Shown here: one piece after another, positions 11,740 through 22,435 of the stretch
How positions within the stretch are numbered: the first letter of the stretch is position 1
How the letters are laid out: every line of letters starts with the position of its first letter
NCBI GenBank assembly: GCA_023653785.1
Contig: JAMKCH010058335.1
Coordinates: forward strand, 1-64,000
DNA from: Ophioderma brevispina
Taxonomy: Eukaryota; Echinodermata; Ophiuroidea; Amphilepidida; Ophiodermatidae
Reading direction: 5' to 3'
Length of the DNA stretch: 64,000 bases
Notes under the pieces: generated by a model
What the model was told of the DNA's origin: nothing
Database searches by the model: none
What the model saw: the letters and a program-made list of their open reading frames with translations, nothing else
Translations under genes and position numbers: made by a program

Positions 11740-12252
11740 GTTAATGAACTAAATGCAACAAATTACTGTTTTAGGTTGTCTGATTTTAATTAGACCTTAG
11801 AGTCATAATCAGTCAATTCTTCAAAATCGAAATGCCCATTTTGTCACGTTAAATGCTAGTGGTCTTGAGATACAGTTATGACGTTTTGGTTTACTAAGGC
11901 CAAGAAAAAAAAAAACCAAGTTTGTCTCAGAAGGACGTGCGCATTGTTTTTTAAAATTGGTTTTTGAGCACATTATTTTTTTTTTTTTAGGTTTTTGCTC
12001 ACTTGAAATATTTTTGGCTTAATAAAAAGTTGGATCCCGATTTTATTTGTAAAAAAAATTGGTAGCTTTGTTCATTGATAAAGCTTAAAGCATTTTTTAA
12101 ATCACTTTTGAAAGGTTTCTGTGTGACTGGTACCAAATTCAGTATGCCAGTCAGCAAGCTAGCGAGATGACAGGCACTTTTTGCACGAAGTCTTAATTGA
12201 TGCAGTTTTTTTTGTAGGCAAATTTTCCATTTAACACCCAGCTCCTTTACAG

Positions 12253-12280
12253 CTTGCAATATGATATATCATATTGCAAG
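12253..12280. repeat. Perfect 28-bp palindrome
   Basis: CTTGCAATATGATA followed directly by its exact reverse complement TATCATATTGCAAG. No spacer. It lies about 155 bases upstream of exon 5. Confidence 0.95.
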
Positions 12281-12435
12281 TTGTATAATACACTGGATGA
12301 ATTAATTAAAAAAAGTAAATCGTGTAATAATCTAAATGTAGTGGAATTTATACTTATCCTTAGAACATATTAACAGAATAGTTGCTTTCATTTTCATATG
12401 TTGAAATGAAACCGTTGCATTTTTTCCTCCCACAG

Positions 12436-12524
12436 ATTCTTTCCTTAACTGCATATTTCATTAGGGATTGAGGCATTTTCCATTTCAGTAATGTGCCAAG
12501 TCTATTTTTATTCATTGCTTTGTG
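12436..12524 (+). CDS. SLC22A15-like: SLC22A15-like exon 5: TM5 end and TM6, with an in-frame TGA
   Basis: Acceptor CTCCCACAG. The frame reads ILSLTAYFIRD, then TGA at 12469-12471, then GIFHFSNVPSLFLFIALW. YFIRDW is one of the most conserved SLC22 motifs, so the stop sits exactly where tryptophan is expected. The rest of the exon stays open and joins FIPESPRW in exon 6. The exon ends TTG TG|GTGCGT, phase 2, and the G of exon 6 completes TGG. A one-base change TGG to TGA, or a dropped G in GATTGAGGCATT with a compensating indel, explains the stop. Whether the stop is in the animal or only in this sequence is undecided. Confidence 0.74.
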
Positions 12525-12634
12525 GTGCGTGAACTCTTGAATCTTTCAGGAGGAAAGGGTGAAGGCATGTTCAAGACATTTTACTACAAGTAGGTTGCCT
12601 GATTTTACTCGGAAAGACCTTATGGCTGCATGCT

Positions 12635-12650
12635 GTGTGTGTGTGTGTGT
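12635..12650 (+). repeat. Short (GT)n microsatellite
   Basis: A run of TG dinucleotides, about eight units, after ATGC. Confidence 0.9.
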
Positions 12651-12954
12651 CTGCATATCTGTGCTCACTACTACGTGACTTAATTTCTTATATGCACTCT
12701 CCATCATTGTCTACTTTTCAGTCTTGTGTTTCTATTTAAAAAAAAAAGAAACACAAGTATACTTTCTTTAACTTCTCTGTGTTAGCCCTATCATGTCAGA
12801 ATGGCAATTACAATCAAATGAGGTTCCTCTGTTGTTGAATTCTGCTCCTCGGACGTCAGGAACTATTTTTTGTTGAGGCATTGCTGGTCGTTGGCACTGA
12901 TCGAGACGCTTTACCCTCAGAACACCCATTAACGCTTTCTCCTGAGGAGATCGC

Positions 12955-13400
12955 CAAAAAACAATTGCTTTTGATTGCCGTTGAGACGTCCCCGCAGCAT
13001 AACAGGTAATTTTTCGGCCATCATTTTGTATCCCACAATGCACTACTTTCCCGAAGTACCGTGGGTTTTCCCCCGACGTTGACTGTACGTTGGACCTTCT
13101 GAATTTTGCAGATGTGTCATGGTCAAATTTGCGAACCCGGAAGCAGAGCGTACATTCCGGTCATTGCTTCGCATTGCCTTTCGGCCGTTTACCCCTTAGA
13201 AGATAAGTGAAAACCAATTGCTTCCTATTGCCAGTGTAACATGTTCCCCTCAGGAGACCCATCGCTGCCTATTGCCGGTGAGACTTAAAAGCTATTTCTG
13301 CTAAGGGAAAATGGGCACTAATTGCTTGGTATTGCCGTTGGGACTACACACACAGGAGACACTTTGTATTGCCTTCTATTGCTGTTCTGATGTGTTGCAG
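12955..13400 (+). repeat. Degenerate minisatellite with TATTGCCGTTGAGAC-like units
   Basis: AATTGCTTTTGATTGCCGTT, CAATTGCTTCCTATTGCCAG, TCGCTGCCTATTGCCGGTGA and TAATTGCTTGGTATTGCCGT recur at roughly 60-130 base spacing, each followed by GAC or AGAC. Units are strongly diverged. Confidence 0.65.
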
Positions 13401-14355
13401 CAGACAACCCCGTGACGTGTTAGGGTTAGCCTTTGTCAAAGACACCTGAAAATTTTTTTCACCAACCATGCATATGACATGATCATCGAAGGCACATGTC
13501 GAAGGTAAAGCCTGAGGCCAAGCGTACTGAGGCATTTTTGTGCAAATAGGCATACTTTTGTACAAGCATAATGTGTTAATCAAAATATATGTCACAAGCA
13601 TGTTTATCAAAGTATATGTCATCATTAAATCAGAAAATAAAAAAAAAATCATCAAAATCAGATTTTTGCATGTCTGTTACAAGTATATGTATCCTAACAT
13701 AACAGTACAAGTGCCAAGGCTGAAAGCAACCTAATAAAGACAAAATCAGCTATTTTAGTTATTAGTGTCTGTACGGACACTTCAACACGTAACTGAATGG
13801 AGATTCATATCTCTGAACATTGCTGTTTTCATCCTTTTCTATCAATATTTCAGTTGCAAAAAATAACTTATTAAAATTGTACAGGCTTAGCCTTCACTTT
13901 TAAGCTAATTTTGTAAATTTCAGATATTTTGACTCCTTTGAGTGAATCACTGATAGTGTCTTTAATTAAACAAGACAAAATGTCCGAACAATTATGACTG
14001 CCATTGTAGATGTTCAAGATTGTCCTTGTTGAATACCCTGATAATAACACCTGCATTGTGTTCTCTATTCTATTGCAGTTCATGTTTTGAATGTTTGCTG
14101 TTCATTCACTGTAGACATGACTGAGTTGAACAGGAAAAAACATTTATTGTTATATTTTCTGGAGGAACATACAAATAGATTGATGCATTTTAAAACTTCC
14201 AAGAAACTTTGCTTTTCTATTAATTTCTATTTATTTATTCATTGTACACTATACATTGATATAAAATTAATTTGTGAAATACTAACTTGAGCAATTAACA
14301 ACACTCTACTCTGAGAGCTCTACTGTTGTGATGTGTTGGATGTATTTGAAAGAGG
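13401..14355. other. AT-rich intron 5, no feature
   Basis: No recognised repeat, RNA gene or exon. Short open frames on both strands look random. Confidence 0.4.
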
Positions 14356-14567
14356 TACTGTATAAGTGGAAATTTCCGTATACAGATATTTTCGCGATTT
14401 TATCAATTTTGCCAAATACGCGAGAATTTAATTTCATGGTATTGACATCAATGCAATACAAATCTATTGGGAAAAGTTCTTTTCGCGAGTTTTTATTTTC
14501 ACGTTTTATGTTCACTCGCGAAATTCGCGAAAATAAAAACCTCGCGAAAATTTCCACTTATACAGTA
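14356..14567. mobile_element. TA-flanked inverted-repeat MITE
   Basis: The left end is TACTGTATAAGTGGAAATTT and the right end is AAATTTCCACTTATACAGTA, an exact inverted match over about 20 bases. The similarity continues inward through TTCGCGA-type sequence. TA at both outer ends fits a TA target duplication as in Tc1/mariner-derived MITEs. 212 bp with no coding capacity. It ends 55 bases before the exon 6 acceptor. Confidence 0.85.
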
Positions 14568-14622
14568 TTTGGTTTTGTCAAGTTGACAAAGTTTTGTAAT
14601 ATTCCATGTCTTAATTTTGCAG

Positions 14623-14850
14623 GTTCATACCAGAGTCCCCACGATGGTTGGCATCAAAGGGTCGCATCACAGAAGCTGAAGATGTATTGATAGATATAGC
14701 ACTTAAGAATGGCATCTCATTACCAAGATCTATGGTATCCATGGCTGAGGATAAACCAGCTAAAAACAATGAGGACACTAACAAGAGCATATTGGATGCA
14801 TTTAAGACACCTGAGCTGCGAAAAAGAATGTTGATATTAACATTTGTTTG
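14623..14850 (+). CDS. SLC22A15-like: SLC22A15-like exon 6: FIPESPRW and large cytoplasmic loop
   Basis: Acceptor AATTTTGCAG. The first base completes the tryptophan codon of exon 5, then FIPESPRWLASKGRITEAED follows. FIPESPRW is the SLC22 signature after TM6 and precedes the intracellular loop between TM6 and TM7. The loop is charged and polar, includes a run of lysine and asparagine (DKPAKNNEDTNKS), and ends with ILDAFKTPELRKRMLILTFVW, which begins TM7. Length is 228 bases; donor is TTTG|GTGAGG, phase 2. The exon is fully open. A TA-flanked inverted-repeat element ends only 55 bases upstream of this acceptor. Confidence 0.93.
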
Positions 14851-15086
14851 GTGAGGATTCAATATGTGATGGAAGATGAATATTATAAGAAATTTACAGC
14901 AAGAATTTATGTTACTCTTCAAGGACAAACCTACATTTATTTTAATCTATACACTTGATCATCACTTTAGGTTTATAGCAGCAGAATTCATTGATGTTTA
15001 TCTGTTCTTTCATTTGGCGTAGAGTGTTTGGCCTTCAGGTTGGCACTATGGCTATATGTATCCGAGCACTTCCTGAGCACAGACCT

Positions 15087-15551
15087 GAAAGGAGAACCTG
15101 CACAACGAATAATATTATACAATATACTCTATAAAATAATTATTGACCACATATCGAGTGGTTTCATCGAAAAACAGAATTATATTAACCATAACAATGA
15201 ATTAAAACCATCCTATCTGACCATGCACTATTCAAACTTCGCGCTATTGGATAACATGTTATGCGATATGGTCGGCACGTTTGCGTCATACAGGCCATAG
15301 GAAATGCACATTATGAAAGCGTCACTGGTGAAGGTGTATGACGCTACTGTGCCGTCAGTATCGCTTAACACATATACATATCCCATCTACACTAGCGTGA
15401 ATTTCAAGTAGTGCATGGTCAGACAAAATGTTTTAATTCATTTTTATGGTTAGTATAATTCCGTTTTTCCATGAAACCACTCGATAAATGTTCAATAATT
15501 ATTTTTATAGCGTATATTGTATAAGTTATTCTTAGTACGGTTCTCCTTTAA
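15087..15551. mobile_element. TTAA-type inverted-repeat element, family D
   Basis: The left end is AAAGGAGAACCTGCACAACG. The right end, read in reverse, is TTAAAGGAGAACCGTACTAA. The arms continue as a long imperfect inverted repeat (CATATCGAGTGGTTTCAT on the left, ATGAAACCACTCGATAAATG on the right). The left TTAA has decayed to CTGA. The other copy is at 29097-29551. Confidence 0.85.
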
Positions 15552-15826
15552 AGCTTTGCTCCTTTGGCATCAATTTGTTATCATTTAAATCCATTAAAAA
15601 TTATGCTTTGAAGGTAAAAAGTCTGCACTCCATGCAGCCCACCAAGGGTTTAAGACATTTTAAAAAGGGCCACATGTAGTTGGAACCCTGGATCATTCTT
15701 CGCCCCTTGAACTAATGAGATCATAGGTTCGATACTCGATAAGAGCTGTGTGCAGCACCTTGATCATCATTTGAGCGAGTATCTTGTGCTTTATTTAAAA
15801 CAAAGAAATGTATTTATTTATCATAG

Positions 15827-15961
15827 GCCTGTAACCTGTATGACATACTATGGATTGACTCTACAAGCAAGCGGCCTTGGTGGGAATATGTACATCAATG
15901 TTGCTGCATCAGGTCTGATAGAAATCCCTGGGGTTCTTGTTTCAATATATGCATGTGATAG
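15827..15961 (+). CDS. SLC22A15-like: SLC22A15-like exon 7: TM7 and TM8
   Basis: Acceptor TTATCATAG. The first base completes tryptophan, then PVTCMTYYGLTLQASGLGG follows. YYGLTL..GLGGN is the family TM7 signature. Next is NVAASGLIEIPGVLVSIYACDR: GLIEIP marks TM8, and the terminal D-R begins the loop motif finished in exon 8. The exon is 135 bases and intact; donor is GATAG|GTAGGT, phase 2. Of the human SLC22 genes I can recall, this YYGLTL-LGG-GLIEIP combination fits SLC22A15 best, which is the main reason for the subfamily call. Confidence 0.93.
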
Positions 15962-16165
15962 GTAGGTTGTTTCAACCATGCATGCTCACATTTGCCTGTT
16001 AGAGGGATAATCAACGATTTGCTAATCCGGAATATCAGAAAAAAAAATACAAATTCAATGTATTGGTATCTTTCTTACTGGCATGGATGTGCTAACATAA
16101 CCTGCAACTGGTTGGCTTAAAATCTGCATGATAAAGACAAAACAGTACATTTTATATCATTCTAG

Positions 16166-17424
16166 ATTTTTGTGGGCCACCAGCTATAGCTGGCAGGACC
16201 ACTTAGCAATCCGTTGTGCGTGTGGATGTATGTGTGTGTAGGTGTGGATGTATGTGTGTGTCACTAAATTCGTCGGCTACATCACATACTGTTCTATCTC
16301 ATATTTTTGACATTTTTGAGAAAATTCGGTAGTGTTAATATGATGTTGAACTTCATCAATTACAGAGTTTCAGACTTGGACTCTACCTAATTAATGAGAT
16401 ATTAATTAGCCAAATTTGGTCTATGTGCATTTAATCAAATTTATTTTTTCACATACAGCGCTATATCTGACATAGATCACCTATGTGATGTACTAAAAAT
16501 AACGTACATGCGTACTTTAACACGGCGATGAATACATTACATACCGAGCTATCCTGTGTTCTATCTAAGAAAGCGAAATCAATATGAAACCTATCTCTTC
16601 ATCACATACCTATATATATCAAATCTTCGTCACATACCGATCTATATCAAATCTTCGTCACATACAGCGCTATATGACATAGATCACTATGTGATGCACT
16701 GATACGACAATTTCGCCTTTTTTAGTAAGACGTGCTGAATACGTCACATACTGGTCTATCTGTGGTCTACCAGACATCGTTTGGAAAAAAACAAAAAAAA
16801 ATCTAATAACAATGATCTATAAGTTTACAGTAATATTAAACAGTGTTGGCTAGATAACAAGATTTATTTTTCACTGAATTAAAAACTGTGAAGTGTTTTC
16901 TGATGATATTTCCTTTTGCCTGGTAGTAAATGACGCAATTGGTATGTTTCGAGCGTATTCCGAAGGGAAGATTTTGAATTGCGGCTTTTCTCGAAACAAC
17001 ATATTTGTAAGATAGATCAGTATGTGTGGAACCGACGAATTAATTTGTTTTTAAATTACCTCAATTGAAAGTTGAACTTCAATTGGAACCAAACTTCTGT
17101 CATAGGTGCACAATGAGGTCCCTTCATATGTTGATGAGGTCAAAGGTCATGTTGAAAGGTCAAGGTCATGTTGAAAGGTCAAGGTCATGTTGAAAGGTCA
17201 AAGGTCATGTGAGGTCAAGTTGAAAAATGGGCTAAAATGTAAAATTGACCTAAATTGAAAACTTGAAGTTCAATTGGAACCAAACTTCTGTCATAGGTGC
17301 ACCATGCGATCCTCATATGTTGATGAGGTCAAAGGTCATGTTGAAAGGTCAAAGGTCATGGGGCGGCCACAGTTATATTCTTTGGAAATATACGAGGCGA
17401 CGAAAATTTGCCGAGAACCACGAA
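16166..17424. mobile_element. Insertion inside the family E element, with 7-bp ATTCTAG duplication
   Basis: ATTCTAG occurs at 16159-16165 and again at 17425-17431, at the point where the uninterrupted copy has a single ATTCT. The insert begins ATTTTTGTGGGCCACCAGC and ends GCCGAGAACCACGAA, whose reverse, TTCGTGGTTCTCGGC, resembles the start. Its left half has GTGTGGATGTATG units and CACATACAGCGCTATAT units; its right half is AGGTCA-rich (17130-17360). No transposase frame was seen, so it is non-autonomous. The superfamily is not assigned. Confidence 0.7.
17130..17362 (+). repeat. AGGTCA direct-repeat array
   Basis: GAGGTCAAAGGTCATGTTG and AAAGGTCAAGGTCATGTTG units repeat several times, and the longer flanking unit (TTCAATTGGAACCAAACTTC ... 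GTCATAGGTGCA) appears twice. The half-sites form AGGTCAAAGGTCA (one-base spacer) and AAGGTCAAGGTCA patterns. Confidence 0.9.
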
Positions 17425-17825
17425 ATTCTAGTTTATACATGCGTATAAAAAATTTGACTTGAGATAGAAAAATCCTTTCCCTGCAAATGTCCCTGATTTT
17501 CAAGTGTAATACTGTGCAACCATGACCTGTACAATTGGACCTCAAAATGGACATTATGATCTATGTTGATTTTGTTATTGTGTACAGCACAATCAGTTGT
17601 TTATAGTGTACATTTATGGTCGCCCTCACTCCATATCAATTTGCGGGAGAAAGTATGATAAATTTCTCAAATACTTCATTCTTTTAACTATTTGGTGATT
17701 TCTTTCCTACTTCAAAGTAGATACTTATCCCTGATTTATGAGCTAATAAATTTCCCCAATAAATTATCCTCTCGCATTATCACTGCTTATCCCTTTGAGA
17801 AACTTCTTACTTACTCACTAAACTT

Positions 17826-17889
17826 ACTCAACTCACTCACTCACTCACTCACTCACTCACTCACTCACTCACTCACTCACTCACTCACT
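17826..17889 (+). repeat. (ACTC)n microsatellite
   Basis: About 16 uninterrupted CTCA/ACTC tetranucleotides. It starts just after the right end of the family E element. Confidence 0.97.
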
Positions 17890-18104
17890 TGTGCTTATTT
17901 AATTTGGAATGTGGGCTGTGGTGTTTCACCAAAGATATAGGTCTACATTGCTTTAAATTTTGTGACAGAAAAGAAACAACATATTTCATATAGATTCATA
18001 CAAATTATTCCGTACAAATTGATAGGATATGATAGGAACCATGTAAACCCTATGAAGCTCATAGCTTAACATATTTAGCCTTTTAACAAAAAAGGAAAGT
18101 TAAA

Positions 18105-18456
18105 GGGGGATGGCCCGATTTAAGGATATGAAGTTCTCATCTTGATAGATTGGCCGTCACACCAAAACCCCATCTGTAAAGTTTCGCGCCGATATTTCAA
18201 TCCGTTTTCATTTGAGAGCTAAAAACGTGATTTTGTAAGCCCCATAGAGTACTGTGTAAAATTAATATTGGTCGACCAAAATGGGGTACGTTTTCACTCA
18301 TAACTTCCAAACCAAGCATTCTTTGGCCCTAAGATTTCACAGGGTTAAATGAGAAAATAGTAGCTTTTTTCTGATACCAAATTGTTGACCACTTCCAGTA
18401 AACACTCTGGGATTCTGGGGACGAGGCTATTAGCGATTGGGCCATGGACCTTTAAG
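18105..18456. mobile_element. TTAA-flanked inverted-repeat element, family A (most complete copy)
   Basis: The left end is TTAA then AGGGGGATGGCCCGATTTAA. The right end is GCGATTGGGCCATGGACCT then TTAA. The ends are partial inverted repeats and TTAA is present at both sides. The interior matches 2585-2935, 2945-3265 and 11311-11575 in reverse. Non-coding. Confidence 0.8.
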
Positions 18457-18539
18457 AGATAATAAGAGAAACTTGTAAATGGTTGTATAATTTACTTGAA
18501 GGTTCATTTCATGGTCCTAACTTCATTTTTGAGTTGTCT

Positions 18540-19170
18540 ACAAGAGCGCACATAGGGATTGATTTGGAAGTGTGTCTGTGGTAAAAATGTTAACCCTAAT
18601 TATTGCCTGCTGTTTCCACATACATGCACACATTTTCATGCCACTCATATGTAATGGTCCTTGGGTAGTGCCCCACATTTACCCCTCTCACAAGTGATGT
18701 CAAAGGTCATCTAGAGGTCATTAGAAGTCATGGCATAAATTATGGTTCAGAATCATAACATTTTTTGGTGTATCCACATAACGTTGATCAATTTGTATGA
18801 TACATGGATGCAATGGTCCTTGGGTAGTGTCCCACATGTTGGTGACCTCATGTGATCTTGATGACCGCATGTGACCTTTGTGGCCCAAAAAGGTCAAAAT
18901 TTTAAAATTGCTTGGTGTATCCACATATGTTGATAAATTTTCCATTACACTTAATTACAATGTTCCTTGGGTAGTCCCACATGTTGGTAACCTTGTGACC
19001 TTTGTGGCCCCAAAAGATCAGAATTATAAAATTGCTTGGTGTATCCACATATGTCGCCCAATTTTCATGACACTTGGATACAATGGTCCTTGGATTGTGT
19101 CACACATGTTGGGGACCTCATGTGACCTTTGTCCCCATTCACAAACCATGATGGCAGACGACACATGCAT
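18540..19170. repeat. Repeat with ~146-bp tandem units (CATATGTTGA / GGTCCTTGGGTAGTG)
   Basis: Units of the form TGGTGTATCCACATATGTTG ... CAATGGTCCTTGGGTAGTGT ... GTGACCTTTGTGGCCCAAAA recur about four times. The block begins near GCGCACATAGGGATTG and ends near CACAAACCATGATGGCAGAC then GACACA. A shortened version with the same beginning and end lies at 26722-26935. Confidence 0.8.
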
Positions 19171-19576
19171 TCAAGGAACGCTGTATATATATCCTCGAGA
19201 AAAGGTTATTTCCAAATTTCAATTGATTCAGATGGTGCTGCTTGATGTTATGAGCAAATGTTAATTTGATGGTACCAAAACCACCGTGTTGTAAATGCTG
19301 TCTGTTTGCAAACTTAAAATACAAAATTTCAACCAGAGTCTCCATCTTGGGAAATGAAATTGATTTGAAGGCTAAATTTTCAGGACGAATACAGCCTTTA
19401 CGCGATACAACTTCAGGGTAAATCCAAAGATGATTGGAACACCTTTAAGCAGTTACTGGATGTGCTTGAAGGACTTCCATCATTCTTGTTGTCAACTTCT
19501 GATCAATAGGTCAAGATAGGTCTACTCAACCACTCATGAATAAATTCCAATCTATATTGCTTTACATAAATTTCAG

Positions 19577-19662
19577 ATTTGGAAGAAGAAAAACAATAAC
19601 TGCTTGTTTCCTTCTTGGTGGTATTACTTGCTTTGGGGTACTTTTTGCTCCTGAAGATAAAG
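19577..19662 (+). CDS. SLC22A15-like: SLC22A15-like exon 8: RFGRR loop and TM9
   Basis: Acceptor AAATTTCAG. The first base completes arginine, giving D-R-F-G-R-R-K-T, the second copy of the major facilitator loop motif. ITACFLLGGITCFGVLFAPEDK follows, the TM9 helix and a short acidic turn. The exon is 86 bases, donor AAAG|GTAAGC, phase 1. Intact. Confidence 0.92.
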
Positions 19663-20680
19663 GTAAGCACTTGAGTATTCTTAGCTTGCATTGTTGCATG
19701 TTTATTTTCTGAGGATACAAATTTCTGTAATTTTGCTTTTGATTGGTTATAGAATGTTTCAGATGTTATAGAACAAATTACTAGCAAAGAATACCAAAAT
19801 CTACATTTTGAAATAACATGTTGTCCTAATCTCCCCTATAAGGAAGCGTGGTTGCATTTTCTTTTGTGTGTGACAGAAAATCCTAAATCATCTTTTATTA
19901 CATGAAAGATGGCATTTGGGTTAGCACATGATTTAATACATTAAGCATAAATATGCAAAAAAAACTTGGTTTTAAAAATTGGGGCATACTTCTTCGTAAT
20001 TGTCCTTGTGTCTCTGTAAAGCGGCACTGGCACATTTTTCACAAAATATTAAATTTCTTCAATTTGCTCTGATAGTCTAGGCCATTGGAAGAATGCAAAT
20101 TTATTTTACACATAAAAATAACATACCCAAAAACAGATAAGGGCATTTTATATTAAAGGACATTGGCACATTTGAAAAATAGTGCACCCTCAAGATTTTT
20201 CAAAATTGGTATTTTTGCATGGTTGTAAAGCTTTCATATTACAATGTATATACATTAGCCCTCAGCTGAAAGCTATTTTCTAAATTTGCTTAAGATTATT
20301 TGAAAAGGTGGTAATTAGATGTCTGCAAATGAAAAGGGGTCAATGGCTGAAAATGAGTTGAAAAAGGGGGGCCAATGTGGCCAATACTGCGGCACTCGAT
20401 TTGATGTTAAGTTCTTCAATTGTGAAATCTATTTCATGAGCAATTGTGGTAAAACTATCCAATGCTGAGTTGATGGCATCTAAATAAACATGAAATTATA
20501 CAATGAAAATGTCAACAATTGATTGTTAGGAAGAACAGTCGTACCGATAGTGAGCATTTTAAAGTGATGAATTTGATTTAAACAAATAAAAAATAAGATT
20601 TAAAGTTACATAATATGTCGTACTGCAAAAAGCACTAGACTTAGTAATTGTTGTATGATGAATAGTTTTATTAGGTCGTC
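19663..20680. other. Intron 8, no strong feature
   Basis: Sequence around CACTGGCACATTTTTCAC (20026) and GGACATTGGCACATTTGAAA (20158) looks like two related short pieces. Otherwise nothing recognised. Confidence 0.35.
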
Positions 20681-20689
20681 CAATGCAAT

Positions 20690-21060
20690 GAGGTCAAAGG
20701 TCATTCAGGGTCACTTTATTGCTCTAGTAACTCCATTTTCAACACTCTAGCTTTTTAGTGCAGTGATGGATCAAGTTTGTACTTGGTATGCTTATGCATT
20801 GAGACAAGGGGTCTTATGTGGGGTAACAGATGAGGTCAAAGGTCATTCAGGAGTCACTTATGTTTATATTGCTCTAGTATACACCATTTGGTTGGCTCAT
20901 TTTCAGTTTACTTTAGCTTTTTAGTGCAGTGATGGATCAAGTTCATACTTGGTATGCTTATATATTGAGACAAGGGGTCTTATGTGGGGTAACAGATAGG
21001 AAGGTCAAAGTTCATTCAGAGGTCACTTAGGGTCATTATATTGCTCTCTTATTTGGCCAC
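20690..21060 (+). repeat. Tandem repeat, ~150-bp units with AGGTCAAAGGTCATTCAG
   Basis: ATGAGGTCAAAGGTCATTCA at 20688 and 20830 and a variant at 21000 each start a unit containing TTTTAGTGCAGTGATGGATC, ACTTGGTATGCTTAT and GAGACAAGGGGTCTTATGTG. About two and a half units. Confidence 0.9.
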
Positions 21061-21539
21061 ATATTTGGATGACCTATTTGGACCGATGTCCCTATTTTCT
21101 TTGATTTAAATTACCAAATGCAGAATTTTGAACTGCTGACTGGCAACTCTCTTGGATGCAGTGAGCCTATCAGTCTCAGCTTTGTAATCACAATCATGTC
21201 AGCTATACATATTTTATGGAAGTCTGAACACTACATGTATTACATGTACATTATACAAACACACCAGTACTGCAACAATGTAACATCAATTGCCCATTCT
21301 TATAGTCGCCGTCGCAATTCCTTTTCTGAAATAGGCGTCTACATACACGTGCGAAGTTGCGTGTAACGCGCAGAATATGTATTTCCTTTATGCGTTGTCA
21401 TGGTTCTATCTGGCGGGAATGCTGACGTAGTCTTGATGCAGAGAAAAGGAATTATGACGGAGAATATAGTTATCATTGTGAGCTATCCATGCAGCTTGCT
21501 GTACAAGTTATCACTTGCAAGTGTTTTGTGTTTTTACAG

Positions 21540-21657
21540 GGCGTGATGAATCCAATCATATCAAGATTGCACTGGCCATGACTGGTAAAATGGCTATAGC
21601 TGCTGTCTTTGCTTCCATTTACACATACACTGGAGAGCTTTTACCTACAATCATAAG
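21540..21657 (+). CDS. SLC22A15-like: SLC22A15-like exon 9: TM10 and ELLPTIIR motif
   Basis: Acceptor GTTTTTACAG. Two bases complete a glycine codon, then RDESNHIKIALAMTGKMAIA follows. GKMAIAAVFASIYTYTGELLP is TM10, and ELLPTIIR corresponds to the E-L-x-P-T-x-x-R signature of SLC22 transporters. The exon is 118 bases, donor ATAAG|GTAAAT, phase 2. Intact. It lies just after a dispersed repeat copy (about 21301-21475). Confidence 0.93.
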
Positions 21658-22014
21658 GTAAATCTTATTGGTGGATATTATAACATCTTATCAATCCAAT
21701 AATGTTATTTTTCTCAATAAACTAAGAAACCAGTCCAGATGGGCCCCGGGGACTCGCGAAAAGTCCATCAGCTGTAAGACATTTCCAGATGCAAAACCTT
21801 TTGTCATGTCCAAGTGTTGTGCCCAACATACCTTTTAAAATAAATGTTAGCCTTTGCCTATATATTCAACATGCAGTTCTTGAAATGATGTAAATGATGT
21901 ATGTAGTAAATAGTGTTGTCCTTTAACCAGTAGTAAGGAGTGACCTATGGGGACACAATCCCCTAATTAGAACCTGTCCCCTTCCTGTATCATCCAGTGA
22001 GATGAAAACTAAGA

Positions 22015-22435
22015 TTAAAGGCTGACTCAGAGATTTTGAAATATATATCTTTTTGTGTACTAATTAAAATTAGTCATTTAGTACTGAAGATAGTCTCCTA
22101 AAATGCTTAATTCCAAAGTTAGAGATGAATCGGATTTTTCGTTTTCATGCAGTAAACATTTATGCACAGTATAACAGTGCCATAGGATACTGTGTACATG
22201 TATATAACGAAAATTTCGGATCCGGAAATTTACAACAAAGTTGTGATTTCTATATGAAGGATTTTGATTTGAGCTTAGTTATTTCACACTGATTAGTATA
22301 TTAATATGAGTATGTAAAAAACAAAAATGTGCTTTGAGCCGGTTTACGGGATTAAGCTCTATATAAAAACAGATTATTAGTATTATTTGAAAATTGAGTG
22401 CGCCCTCATATCGGGAAATCTGAGTCAGCCTTTAA
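22015..22435. mobile_element. TTAA-flanked inverted-repeat element, family B
   Basis: The left end is TTAA then AGGCTGACTCAGAGATTTTG. The right end is AAATCTGAGTCAGCCT then TTAA. Clean TTAA on both sides. Related copies are at 39628-40000 and 46939-47302. Non-coding, about 415 bp. Confidence 0.88.

Larger units (their letters stand above)
15999..17798. mobile_element. Second copy of TTAA-type family E, split by a nested insertion
   Basis: The left end, AGGGATAATCAACGATTTGC then TAATCCGG, matches the reverse complement of the right end of the 7.3-kb copy. The right end, TATCACTGCTTATCCCTTT, matches its left end. Internal landmarks (CTTACTGGCATGGATGTGC on the left; TTCTCAAATACTTCATTC on the right) also correspond. 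The TTAA targets have decayed (TTAG and TTGA). Sequence 16166-17424 has no counterpart in the other copy. Confidence 0.85.

Noticed and set aside
15028..15300. 90-codon frame as a possible extra exon between exons 6 and 7
   Set aside because: Exons 6 and 7 join in phase through a split tryptophan codon, and most of this frame is inside a TTAA element.
18878..19264. 128-codon + strand frame with repeated LLGVSTYVD-like words
   Set aside because: The repetition comes from the ~146-bp DNA tandem units; other copies of the repeat do not keep the frame.
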